From the NCBI GenBank assembly GCA_016714645.1, contig JADKCI010000004.1, positions 411,001 through 475,000 on the forward strand: DNA of 64,000 bases, written 5' to 3'. The notes below the pieces were generated by a model. The model was given only the letters and a program-made list of their open reading frames with translations, did no database searches and was not told the origin of the DNA. Both the position numbers and the translations under genes were made by a program. Of the stretch, positions 9,071-16,697 are shown piece after piece (positions within the stretch are counted from its first letter, which is position 1; every line of letters starts with the position of its first letter). The stretch comes from Chromatiaceae bacterium. GTDB lineage: Bacteria > Pseudomonadota > Gammaproteobacteria > Chromatiales > Chromatiaceae.

Positions 9071-9607
9071 TCAGAATACACCCTTGATAAGGTTGACGAT
9101 CAGTGGATCATCGAATTCACGACCCCCGGTCGCTTTCCATGCCAGCCGCCCTTCTCGATCAACCAGGAAGGTGGTGGGCAAGCCCTTTACCGGCCAGTTC
9201 GCCATGGTCTGACTGTTGTTATCGAACAGCACCGGGAATTCTGGAGATCCCGCAAAGGAAAATACCGTCTCGGCTTCCTCGCCGACATTTACGGCGATTA
9301 CCTCAAAGTCACCGGGACTGAAGAGGTTACGGACTCGTCCCAGTGAAGGAAATTCCGCGCGACAGGGCGGGCACCAGGTCGCCCAGAAGTTGACTAATAC
9401 CACTCGTCCCCGGTAGCTGGCAAGGTCAACAAGCTGGCCATCCATGTCTTCCAGCCGCAAAGTCGGCGCTGAAGGGAGGGCGGGTATCGGCGACATGCCC
9501 GTGCCCTGGGCTTGCAGATGGGGGGCCGAGGCCAGGGCGGCCAGTGTCATGAGGAAGCGGCGGCGATTAATCATCGGCGCAGTGGAGCTGGTCGAGTTGG
9601 AGTTCAT
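9071..9607 (-). CDS. TlpA-family thioredoxin-like protein with Tat-like signal
   Basis: 178 residues from the ATG preceded by GGGGGA at 5 bases; a later ATG at 9574 has no ribosome site. The N-terminus carries NRRRFLMTLAALASA, a twin-arginine-like signal after an extended n-region. The thioredoxin/AhpC-TSA fold follows, with active-site WATWCPPC (Cys79 and Cys82) and the cis-proline loop GLPTTFLVD. Such proteins are periplasmic thiol-disulfide reductases, often for cytochrome c maturation or thiol repair. It overlaps the upstream periplasmic-protein gene by 41 bases and is third in a unit with an MBL-fold hydrolase, pointing to a shared extracytoplasmic sulfur or thiol role. Confidence 0.85.
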   Translation of the reverse strand: MNSNSTSSTAPMINRRRFLMTLAALASAPHLQAQGTGMSPIPALPSAPTLRLEDMDGQLVDLASYRGRVVLVNFWATWCPPCRAEFPSLGRVRNLFSPGDFEVIAVNVGEEAETVFSFAGSPEFPVLFDNNSQTMANWPVKGLPTTFLVDREGRLAWKATGGREFDDPLIVNLIKGVF

Positions 9608-10133
9608 GGTCCCCCTTGTCATCGCGATATCGGGCTAGGATCCGGAAGGGGGGCTTGGGCGCCGACTTCAGGGTCGCCATCCCCATGATCCAGTCGCCCG
9701 GCTCAAAGGTAATTTCGGATTGGAATTGCGCCCAGCGAAAGGCGATACGGGCCGGTTCCGGAATATCGGCCTTTAGCCAGTCGGCTTCCCATTCCTCCGG
9801 CGCACGCAGAGGAATCTCCTTCCCATCGGCGCCAATCGCCCGCCAGGATTGCAATTGGGTAAGGATGGTCCCGCTCCCCTCATTGAGCATGCCGAACGAG
9901 AAACCACAGGCCTGGGCGTAGGGCTCAATGGCGCTATTGGCAAACCCGCGTCCTTCGTAAAAGGCTATCCGGGAGTCTACGCCCAAGGGATTAGCCATCA
10001 GACTCACCCTGTCGTGGACGGCGCGGTGCCGCCACTCGATATCCGTAGCCAGCGCGCCTGTTGCGAACAGCGATATGCCAACCATCGCAAGGGTGCGCGG
10101 CATCCGACCGAGGCAGGCGACGGGAGATCTCAT
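9567..10133 (-). CDS. Periplasmic protein of unknown function
   Basis: 188 residues. The start overlaps the stop of the MBL-hydrolase gene (ATGA), indicating translational coupling; a second Met at residue 11 would also leave a signal peptide (hydrophobic core AMVGISLFATGALA, likely cut after ALA). The mature part has a single Cys (CGFSFG) and a C-terminal CADD, with no motif I recognise. It is sandwiched between an MBL-fold hydrolase and a TlpA-like thioredoxin, so it may be their partner or substrate. The function is unknown. Confidence 0.65.
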   Translation of the reverse strand: MRSPVACLGRMPRTLAMVGISLFATGALATDIEWRHRAVHDRVSLMANPLGVDSRIAFYEGRGFANSAIEPYAQACGFSFGMLNEGSGTILTQLQSWRAIGADGKEIPLRAPEEWEADWLKADIPEPARIAFRWAQFQSEITFEPGDWIMGMATLKSAPKPPFRILARYRDDKGDHELQLDQLHCADD

Positions 10134-11074
10134 TGCGATTCAAACTCGGTAAAGGCGCGATTCATGTTGGCACGGTGGAGGCTGTCGTAGTTTTCCAGAT
10201 GCCGGAAGGCGGGCAGGTCGGCATAACGGGACAAGGTTTCGTCCATGGGCTCCATCTCCCTGGCCGCCGCGCCTAGGGTGTCCACCAGAAAGGCGTAGTA
10301 ATCGCCGGTCTCGCGTTGTGCCTGATCGAGATCGCAAACGCGACCGTGCCCTGGCACGATGCGCTTCGGTGCCAGGGCCGCCATCGTCTTGAAGGCCTGA
10401 TGCCCCTTAGTGACGCTGGAGGACGGCAGGATGCCGAGCAAACGGTCGACATAAACCAGATCGCCGGTGAACACCACGCCGTGCTTGGGCAGGAACACCA
10501 TGGCATCGCCCGGATAGTGCGCATCGGTATATCTCAGTTCCAGGGTTTCTCCGCCGAGGTCGAGGGTAGCGGAATCGCCCGTGAGTAGCTTGGGGGCCGG
10601 CAACGGCGTCGTTCCCTGCAGGCGTTCGCCCAGAAAGCGTTCCAGCCCGGCTAATTGCTGGGCGCCCTGCTGTGATTGAGTAGCTCCCGTGCGCGCCATC
10701 GCCAGGATTTCGGCGCCTTGACTGGCGAAATAGGCGTTGCCCAGCCAGCGATGATCCTGACTACCCGTATTGACGACCCACCGCACCGGCTGGTCGGTCA
10801 CCGTGCGGATGGCCGCATCCAGCTTCTCGGCGGCGATCCGACTGGCACCGGAATCGATCAGGATGACCCCGGTCGGCGTCACGATAAATCCGTAGTTGGC
10901 ATTCAGGCCGTCATTCTCCTGGCTGCGTTGCCCGAGTGGGCCGACAATCGCGTAGATGCCAGTCGTCACGACTTCGACCTGCGGAACGTAGTCGGCGGTG
11001 CTTGCCGGTAGCGGCAAGCACAGTAAGAGCACCAGCGCGGACAGGTAGCCCACCAGAGACTTGATAAACTTCAT
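10130..11074 (-). CDS. Exported MBL-fold hydrolase with degenerate HxHxDH motif
   Basis: 314 residues from an ATG with an excellent ribosome site (AAGGAGGTG). A signal peptide covers about 1-27. The metallo-beta-lactamase fold is clear: LIDSGAS, then NTGSQDHRWLGN at 102-113, DAHYPGD (His186), FTGDLV (Asp205) and PGHGR (His243). The usual HxHxDH zinc motif is here T103-G-S105-Q-D107-H108, so the first two His are replaced. Other metal ligands remain, so it may hold one metal or be altered in activity. Relatives include the quinoprotein-linked (SoxH-type) zinc hydrolases. It heads a unit with a periplasmic protein and a TlpA protein, and a palindromic operator lies about 300 bases upstream. Confidence 0.8.
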   Translation of the reverse strand: MKFIKSLVGYLSALVLLLCLPLPASTADYVPQVEVVTTGIYAIVGPLGQRSQENDGLNANYGFIVTPTGVILIDSGASRIAAEKLDAAIRTVTDQPVRWVVNTGSQDHRWLGNAYFASQGAEILAMARTGATQSQQGAQQLAGLERFLGERLQGTTPLPAPKLLTGDSATLDLGGETLELRYTDAHYPGDAMVFLPKHGVVFTGDLVYVDRLLGILPSSSVTKGHQAFKTMAALAPKRIVPGHGRVCDLDQAQRETGDYYAFLVDTLGAAAREMEPMDETLSRYADLPAFRHLENYDSLHRANMNRAFTEFESQ

Positions 11075-11181
11075 GACACCTCCTTGATGCCCTGAGGGGA
11101 GGGCAGGGGTCGACTCGTCCAGCCTGCCTCGTTGAGAATGAAAAGGGTGGCCATCGGGGACTAGCGGTTGGGGTGATGGGG

Positions 11182-11353
11182 GGCGGCGCAGGCGCGCCAC
11201 CAGACGGGGCAGAAAGGCCAGCACCGCCAACAGGGCCAAGGCGATCAGGCCCTTCTGGATCAGGCCCTCGCCGCCCGCCATGGCCTCGCGGCCGGCATAG
11301 CCCAGCCAGGTAAAGGCGAACGCGGGACCGGCTGTTGGGGTAAGGTGACCCAA
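11182..11353 (-). pseudogene. C-terminal remnant of a TVP38/DedA-like membrane protein
   Basis: In frame with, but upstream of, the MBL gene's true start, this stretch encodes a last helix and basic tail: FTWLGYAGREAMAGGEG followed by a hydrophobic helix ending in PRLVARLRRP. That looks like the C-terminal helix of TVP38/TMEM64 (VTT) proteins. No start or N-terminal half is present. A TVP38-like N-terminal half without its C-terminus lies at 23567-23877. The assignment rests on motif memory and is moderate to low. Confidence 0.4.
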
Positions 11354-11375
11354 TGCTGGCAGATCCGTCGCGTTT

Positions 11376-11395
11376 ATTCAACTACTGAGTTGATT
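11376..11395. promoter_or_regulatory. Palindromic operator A, TTCAAC-N6-GTTGAT
   Basis: ATTCAACTACTGAGTTGATT has TCAAC/GTTGA half-sites with a 6-base spacer. The same palindrome occurs at 24815-24832 and 25263-25280. Here it lies just upstream of the membrane-protein remnant and the MBL-hydrolase unit on the minus strand. The probable binder is the ArsR-rhodanese protein encoded at 25312. Confidence 0.65.
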
Positions 11396-11453
11396 GTTCT
11401 GGGCCGCGCCCGTGATACTCCGTCCGCGCCTGCTTGCCAACGCACCGCGTGCA

Positions 11454-11714
11454 CTAGGACGAAGCGGCTGAATCCCTACACGGGAGCATTGCCAAGCATA
11501 TCAGGACGCCGGCGAGCCGTGAGGTCGAGTTGGGGGGTAGACCCCGGTAGAAGTTCGCCTTGGCGTCGTCCGGGGTGAGTCCGCGGATGTTGAGGGCGGG
11601 ATAGGCGCGCTGGGAGATGCCAAACTTGGTGACCCCGCCGGGGTCGCGGGGGTCATTGACCAGGCCGCCCTCGGCGGCGAGCACGTGGGCGATGCAGTCG
11701 GGGAAGGTATTCAT
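11454..11714 (-). pseudogene. Phage-type muramidase (GH108) N-terminal fragment
   Basis: The first ~57 codons from MNTFPDCIAHVL match the start of glycoside hydrolase 108 lysozymes, with the catalytic Glu15 in LAAEGGLVNDP and the GGVTKFGIS motif. After DDAKANFYRG the frame continues into unrelated residues and stops, so about two thirds of the enzyme is missing. It is probably a relic of a prophage lysis gene. No other phage gene is nearby. Confidence 0.7.
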
Positions 11715-11866
11715 GATGGCTCCTGGGTAATTGAGAGCCATCTTTCATGAGACGGACGGGTGTGTCGGGCGGGTTATGGACGGAATGGAAGTTAGGGGGG
11801 AGAATCCGCCAGGTGGAGAGGCGCGAGCCTTACCCCCACGACTTCCCCCCCACTTCGGAGCCGCCG

Positions 11867-12331
11867 ATGCCTCAAGTCGTCTATATGATGCCCAAACGGC
11901 CCCGCCTCTTCTGGGACCCCCGCCTGGAACCCTTGGGGCTGGAGGATGAACCCGGGACCGAGGTGCCCTTGTTGGGCTACGTGAGTGCTGGCCGACCGGT
12001 GGAAACCCCCGAGGAGCAGGAAACCATCCGGGTCCCGAGCCACATGACCCGCAAGGCCAGCTATGCCCTGCGGGTGCGCGGGCATTCCATGATCGATGAC
12101 CAGATCCAGGACGGGGATATCATCGTCATCGAACAACGCCAGACCGCCGAGAATGGCGAGACGGTGGTGGCGCTGATCAACGGCCACCAGGTGACGCTGA
12201 AGCGCTTTTATGTGGAAGCGCATGGGGTCCGCCTCCAGCCGGCCAATCCCGAGATGGAGCCGCTGTACCTCCGGCATGATGAGATCGAGATCCTCGGGAT
12301 CGTCTCCGGGGTGGTGCGGATGACGACCTGA
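11867..12331 (+). CDS. Stand-alone LexA-type S24 peptidase domain, no DNA-binding domain
   Basis: 154 residues from MPQVVYMM. The C-terminal LexA/UmuD self-cleavage domain is complete: scissile Ala41-Gly42 in YVSAGRP, nucleophile Ser74 in GHSMID, and general-base Lys112 in VTLKRF. The sequence is closer to LexA than to UmuD (LQPANPEMEPL, GIVSGVVR). The winged-helix DNA-binding domain of LexA, about 70 residues, is absent, and the upstream in-frame sequence does not resemble one. It may be a truncated lexA, an accessory UmuD-like partner, or a dominant-negative regulator. The start is uncertain by a few codons. Confidence 0.75.
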   Translation: MPQVVYMMPKRPRLFWDPRLEPLGLEDEPGTEVPLLGYVSAGRPVETPEEQETIRVPSHMTRKASYALRVRGHSMIDDQIQDGDIIVIEQRQTAENGETVVALINGHQVTLKRFYVEAHGVRLQPANPEMEPLYLRHDEIEILGIVSGVVRMTT

Positions 12332-12486
12332 AGCGGGCCACGGGGCCCAGCGGGCGGACGCCCAAGGCCCGGGCAACCACGGCGGATTGGTCAACCAGGT
12401 TAAGGGATCGTCCCTGATCGTGGGCAACTCCGGTGACGCATCAGGTATCGTCATGGTGCGGAGAGTCTGAACTACAACTAAAGTTC

Positions 12487-13227
12487 CTAACGGGTGCGGC
12501 CAACAAAGCCCGGAAGACCTGCCGCCTCGGGGGAGCTTGCCAGGTACAACGCGTAGCCAACCTTTTCCCCGTAGTCCTCCGGGTCGGCCTTCTGGATGTC
12601 GGCGAGGGTAAGGTTCCCGGGAGCGTTGCCCTTATAGGTAAGTTGTTGATCGAAGATTACACGGGTGCGGAAGAAGCTGCCCCATTTGAACTCAGCAAAA
12701 ATCGCGTTGTTGGGGTCTTTAACGTAGCCGTATTGTTGCCGCACTACCCAGGACAGGCTCCTGTAGATGTCGTTGTCGAGATCATTCACATGCTGTTTAA
12801 GGGTGTTTGGGTTTAAGGGACCCGCGCCCATGGCGTCGAAGGGATAGACCCAATTGTTGCTGGCCATCTCCTTCCAGAACCGATTCCCCTCAATGGAACT
12901 CCAGTTGCGCACCACCTCGACCGGGATTTCCACCTCCGGGTCCTTCAGGGCCCGCCACAGGGATATGGTCAGGTGATGATGATCAATAAGGTAGAACTTG
13001 CCACCGTTGCCGATGATGATAGGAACCGCGCGCGGCAGGAGATAATCTTCCAACTGGTCTTTGTCCTTTTCCTTGATCTTGGCGACCTTGGCGTTGACCT
13101 CGTCCATACCGACGGCGTTCTGGGTTGGCTTAAGCTCGCCGAGCTTGAGGCGCCCCAGGACACCTTGTGGGCTTTGCGCATCAATTTTCGGCAGAAAACG
13201 GAAAAGGTCATCATTTTTCTTGGCCAT
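12487..13227 (-). CDS. ParB/Srx-fold protein (ParBc_2-like)
   Basis: 246 residues. The N-terminal half resembles the ParB-like nuclease fold of the ParBc_2 type: LKPTQNAVGMDEV, then PIIIGNGGKFYLIDHHHL with Asp82 and His83-85 as likely nucleotide- or metal-binding residues. The C-terminal half (about 120-246) carries conserved-looking aromatic segments (WVYPFDAMG, EFKWGSFFRT). It has no helix-turn-helix and no ParA partner, so a role in plasmid partition is unlikely; such proteins are mostly uncharacterised. It stands alone between degraded genes. GC content is lower than in the flanking genes, consistent with transfer. Confidence 0.65.
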   Translation of the reverse strand: MAKKNDDLFRFLPKIDAQSPQGVLGRLKLGELKPTQNAVGMDEVNAKVAKIKEKDKDQLEDYLLPRAVPIIIGNGGKFYLIDHHHLTISLWRALKDPEVEIPVEVVRNWSSIEGNRFWKEMASNNWVYPFDAMGAGPLNPNTLKQHVNDLDNDIYRSLSWVVRQQYGYVKDPNNAIFAEFKWGSFFRTRVIFDQQLTYKGNAPGNLTLADIQKADPEDYGEKVGYALYLASSPEAAGLPGFVGRTR

Positions 13228-13900
13228 TTAGTCTTTCCTCTTTGGGTGGTTAACCCTTTGAAGGCCCCGATTCATGATGAGCACAGGTTCGAGGCCTGCT
13301 ACGGGGGGTTAGAGTGAATTGAAATCCACCTTTTTGGTTGGGTTGAAACCTGGTGCGTTACCTGACTTAAGTTGCTGTGATTGGGCAGTTCTTAAGTTAA
13401 GTACTAACGGAGGGAAGGTCGGGTCTAGCAAATCCCACCGCACGTCGGGTGGGGTCAGGCTGGGGTCGGGGAGGAACATAGCATCGAAGAAAGGGGCTCT
13501 GCAAGGGCAGGGTGGGAGCCGAGGGTGGAAAAGGGGTGGAGATGCGGAGAGCAGGCCGCCGTTCGGGAGGGCACCGTGCGGGCCCTTTCGCGACCCTCGC
13601 AGGCACCTGGCCTTCCCCGCGCACTCCATCGTTGAGCCATAGTAATAGTTGGGACTCAGGTTTCGCCGCCTGGGGCAGATTCAGGATTTCACCCGACCGA
13701 TGCGGTGCGCCGAGGGCGGCTGATAGGGGCTGCGGCTGGGAGCACGAACGCAGACCCGATCTTTTGGGGATTAAGACCGGGCATCTGCGACCTGTGGTAG
13801 ATCAGGCGGTCGTCCCAGCGCAGACCCGTCTTTTAGGTTAGCAAGCCCCACGGCTGTCTCTCACCCGCCCCCACCCCCTGCCGCCCGTCCTCACCACCAC
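13228..13900. other. Gene-poor stretch with no recognisable gene
   Basis: I see no convincing gene in this 670-base stretch. Short open frames exist on both strands but lack ribosome sites and family features. The segment near 13320-13450 is less GC-rich than its surroundings and could be a remnant. Confidence 0.5.
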
Positions 13901-13906
13901 TAGCGC

Positions 13907-14033
13907 CCTGCTTGGCCCTGCTCGCCCCCCTGGCCCTGGCCAATCAGGCGCTGCGAGTGGTCACCTGGAACCTGGGGACGGTGGGGACACCGGGCAGCGT
14001 TCCCTATCAGGCGGTGGCTGCCATACCAACCTG
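13907..14033 (+). pseudogene. EEP-family nuclease N-terminal remnant
   Basis: This stretch encodes the end of a signal peptide (LALLAPLALA) followed by NQALRVVTWNLGTVGTPG and PYQAVAA, then a stop. It matches the N-terminal part of the endonuclease/exonuclease/phosphatase gene at 37009-37647 on the other strand, where the reading is DQALRVVTWNLETLGPPG. It has neither a start codon nor the rest of the enzyme. Confidence 0.6.
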
Positions 14034-14134
14034 ATCCTGGTCGCAGTTAAAGTGACAGGGCTTTCCCGCGGCGCAGGCTAGGCGGAGCGCCTCAGCAGCA
14101 GGCCCCGAAACCGTGCAGGGAAAGCGGCCCTGGG

Positions 14135-15196
14135 TCAGCAACAGGCCGCTGCCGTCTCCGGGTTGCCCGCAGTAAAGGGCAACCCGCCGCCACAGCCCGC
14201 GAAGACCCCGTAGTGCCGGCTGAAGTCGCCGATGAAATCGAAGTGCGGTCGCAAGCGCGTCTCCTGGAGCATACGCCAGGTGTTGCCGCAGACCGGGAAT
14301 ACCCGGCCGGCGTCCATGCGATGGTGCTTGTCCAGAATAAAGCGCTGCTCGTGTCCGGCGATATCCCCCCGGTAGACCACCGCCTGGCCGTAGTCCTCGC
14401 ACGCCGGCTCCAGTTCCTCCAACTTGAACAGCCGGTAGGTGGCGGAATAGAAGCCGATGCCTTGGGTACGTGCCGCCAAGGCCGGGTCGGTGACGGCGAT
14501 GGGGCGGTCTTCCACCAGGCGGGGGTCGGCGAACCCCTGACGCCTTGCGAACTGGAGAAAGTCGTTCCAGTACAGGGCGCCGCCCAGGCATTCGCCGTAC
14601 AGCACTGGGTCGTCGCGCACCGCGGAGGGCACCCGGCGGTCGACGTAGACATCGGAGAAATACAGCTCACCGCCGGGCTTGAGCAGGGCTTGGGCCTGGG
14701 CGAGCACGGCGGCCTTGTCCGGGGAGAGGTTGATGACGCAGTTGGAGACGATGAGGTCGAAGCTCTCCCGCTCTAGCCCCAGGGTCTCCAGGTGCTCGAT
14801 GCGGCCCTCGATGAGGCGGACATTGGAGCGGCGGTAGCCGTAACGGGCGCGGTGGTAGTCTTGGTGGCGCTCGGCCACGGCCAACTGGTCGGCAGTCATG
14901 TCTACGCCGACCACCTCACCGGCCTCGCCCACCAATCGGGAGAGCAGATAGAGATCCCGACCTGAGCCGCAGCCCAGGTCCAAGACCCTTAAGCCCTCCA
15001 GCAGGTCGGGGGCCACCAGGCCGCAACCGTAGTAGCGCCCGCTCACCTCTGGGTGGATGTCCGCCAACAGGGGCTTGAGATACTCGGGGACCGCGCCTGG
15101 GGTACAGCAGGCGTCGGTGCGCAGGTCGGCGCTGCCCCGGAGGACCTCGCCGTAATACCGCCTGACACTTTCGTGAAGGGTGTCTTTGTTGCGCAT
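14135..15196 (-). CDS. arsM: Arsenite S-adenosylmethionine methyltransferase
   Basis: 353 residues from ATG (an upstream in-frame TTG is less likely). The SAM-binding motif is VLDLGCGSGRDLY (residues 71-83), followed by GVDMT. Cysteines at the positions expected for As(III) binding are Cys30/Cys31 in DACCTPG, Cys153 in SNCVINLSPDK and Cys203 in GECLGGALY. The protein ends in a Cys pair, as in several ArsM proteins. It methylates As(III) to methylarsenicals in the cytoplasm. It is the last gene of a long same-strand array and lies 19 bases after another methyltransferase. No arsR-arsB set accompanies it. Confidence 0.88.
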   Translation of the reverse strand: MRNKDTLHESVRRYYGEVLRGSADLRTDACCTPGAVPEYLKPLLADIHPEVSGRYYGCGLVAPDLLEGLRVLDLGCGSGRDLYLLSRLVGEAGEVVGVDMTADQLAVAERHQDYHRARYGYRRSNVRLIEGRIEHLETLGLERESFDLIVSNCVINLSPDKAAVLAQAQALLKPGGELYFSDVYVDRRVPSAVRDDPVLYGECLGGALYWNDFLQFARRQGFADPRLVEDRPIAVTDPALAARTQGIGFYSATYRLFKLEELEPACEDYGQAVVYRGDIAGHEQRFILDKHHRMDAGRVFPVCGNTWRMLQETRLRPHFDFIGDFSRHYGVFAGCGGGLPFTAGNPETAAACC

Positions 15197-15214
15197 AGGG
15201 ACTCTCGTCAAGGG

Positions 15215-15850
15215 TCAGTGCCGTCGCAGGCAGACGGCGAGGAAGCCCCCGAGCGGAAACCGCGGGGGTATCAGAGATTCGGCGCGCTGCGCGAGGGGTC
15301 CACCGCTCGGCAGGAACAGGGCAAAGCGGGCCGAGGGCTCGGGGGTCGGCGTCAGACCCTCTGCCCAGCCCAGGATCTCGCCCAAGAGGTCCCAACGGGC
15401 CCCGCGATAGCCTCCGCGCCCGTGCTTCGAGAGGTATAGCAGGCTGCGCCGGTGCAGCAGACCGAGTGCGACCGTCCGCCGGCTGACCCGCCACAGTTCC
15501 CGCAAGGCCTCGCCCGGTCCGGGGACGAAGCAGAGACTGGTCATGGCCAGAGCATAGTCGAAGGCCCCATCCGCGAAGGGCAGGGCACCGGCCCGGCCCT
15601 TGACCAAGGCGATGCGCGGGTCGCGCTGCCGGGCAAAGCGCAGGGCCGGCAGGTCCGGGTCCAGCCCCGTCACCTCCAGCCCGCGGTCGGCCAGGGCGTT
15701 GCTGAAGTAGCCGGTCCCGCTACCGACGTCGAGCACGGATTCCCCGGGGCGCGGGCGCAGCAGCTCGTCTAAGAGGGCGAGCTCCCGCCCGGCGATCCAG
15801 GCCCCGCGTGGGGTGGCGTACCAGGCGTGGTAGGCCGCGGGGTCCGTCAT
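15215..15850 (-). CDS. Class I SAM-dependent methyltransferase
   Basis: 211 residues, with ribosome site GAGGG. Motif I is VLDVGSGTGYFSNALA (residues 39-54), the acidic residue ending strand 2 is in VTGLDPD, and FDYALAMTSLCFV marks motif II. It is of the UbiE/BioC-like type (Methyltransf_11). The substrate is unknown; position next to arsM suggests a related role or small-molecule methylation. It lies 67 bases after the pentaheme cytochrome gene. Confidence 0.8.
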   Translation of the reverse strand: MTDPAAYHAWYATPRGAWIAGRELALLDELLRPRPGESVLDVGSGTGYFSNALADRGLEVTGLDPDLPALRFARQRDPRIALVKGRAGALPFADGAFDYALAMTSLCFVPGPGEALRELWRVSRRTVALGLLHRRSLLYLSKHGRGGYRGARWDLLGEILGWAEGLTPTPEPSARFALFLPSGGPLAQRAESLIPPRFPLGGFLAVCLRRH

Positions 15851-15917
15851 CGCAGCCCTCGAACTGGCGGGGGACAGGATCTGGCCCCAAGGGCAAGGCT
15901 AGGCATCGTCTGACGGT

Positions 15918-16697
15918 TCATCGACCACATTTTTGGGCCGTCCCATCCCGCAGGGCCTGAGCCACGGCGCCGCGCAGCCGGATCAGGTCGCCGTCCAGGG
16001 CCGGTTGACCGTGCCACCACTGGTAGTCCGGGGATTGATGGCCGGCCCCTAGGTGTACGTTGCGCAGGTGGTGCTCAGTCGCCTCCAGGAGGTCGGCCAC
16101 CGCCGCCGCCCCGGCTGGGTGCAGGACGGCGACGCCCTGCGCCTCGGCGCGCTTGAGCCGGGCGATGTCGGCGAGGCGGTCCCCGGCGGCGAGTTGCTCG
16201 CGGACATAGCGGGGGGCATGGCAGGCGCCACAGACCCATTCCCGCACCGCCGGCCCGAGCCCCGGGTCCATGGTGTCGCCGTGGTCGGCCGCGTGCAGGT
16301 GGCAGTAGGCACAGCCGGGGGCGCGGTAGTTGCCGCGGTCCAAGGGTAGGGTCCAGTCCGGCCGGCCGATGGTCACCAGGACCCCGTGTTTAGAGGTGGC
16401 GTAGCTGTGAGCGACGGTGCCCTCGTGACAGCCGGTGCAGGCGGCGTCCTGCCGTGCCTTGGGCAGAGCGCCGTGCCGCTCGCCGTGGCAGGCGAGGCAA
16501 TCGGCCGCGGCCGCGTGCGGCCCGGCGCGCCACTGGGCGACCAGGGCGGGGTCGCGGGTGGCGTGGCATCCGAGGCATTCGCCCTGGGTGAAGGGCCCTT
16601 CGTGGACGGTTGCCGACCCATCCCCGCCTTGCGCCGGGACCGTTTGGGCCAGCAGGGCCACCCCCAGGAGGAGGCCGCCGAGTCTAATTGCCGGCAC
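15918..16697 (-). CDS. Pentaheme cytochrome c, shortened HAO-like paralogue
   Basis: 259 residues from a GTG start with GGAGG upstream. A signal peptide is followed by five CxxCH heme sites at 41-45, 67-71, 87-91, 129-133 and 156-160. GNYRAPGCAYCH closely parallels GNYKAPSCAYCH in the adjacent octaheme protein, so the two are probably paralogues; this one lacks three hemes. The C-terminus has HQSPDYQWWHGQ, similar to multiheme proteins of the HAO family. It overlaps the octaheme gene by 14 bases. It is probably a periplasmic electron carrier or a modified catalytic subunit; the substrate is unknown. Confidence 0.8.
   Translation of the reverse strand: MPAIRLGGLLLGVALLAQTVPAQGGDGSATVHEGPFTQGECLGCHATRDPALVAQWRAGPHAAAADCLACHGERHGALPKARQDAACTGCHEGTVAHSYATSKHGVLVTIGRPDWTLPLDRGNYRAPGCAYCHLHAADHGDTMDPGLGPAVREWVCGACHAPRYVREQLAAGDRLADIARLKRAEAQGVAVLHPAGAAAVADLLEATEHHLRNVHLGAGHQSPDYQWWHGQPALDGDLIRLRGAVAQALRDGTAQKCGR

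Noticed and set aside
9574..9622. Start of the TlpA-like gene at 9574 or 9622
   Set aside because: The ATG at 9607 has the clear GGGGGA ribosome site; the others do not.
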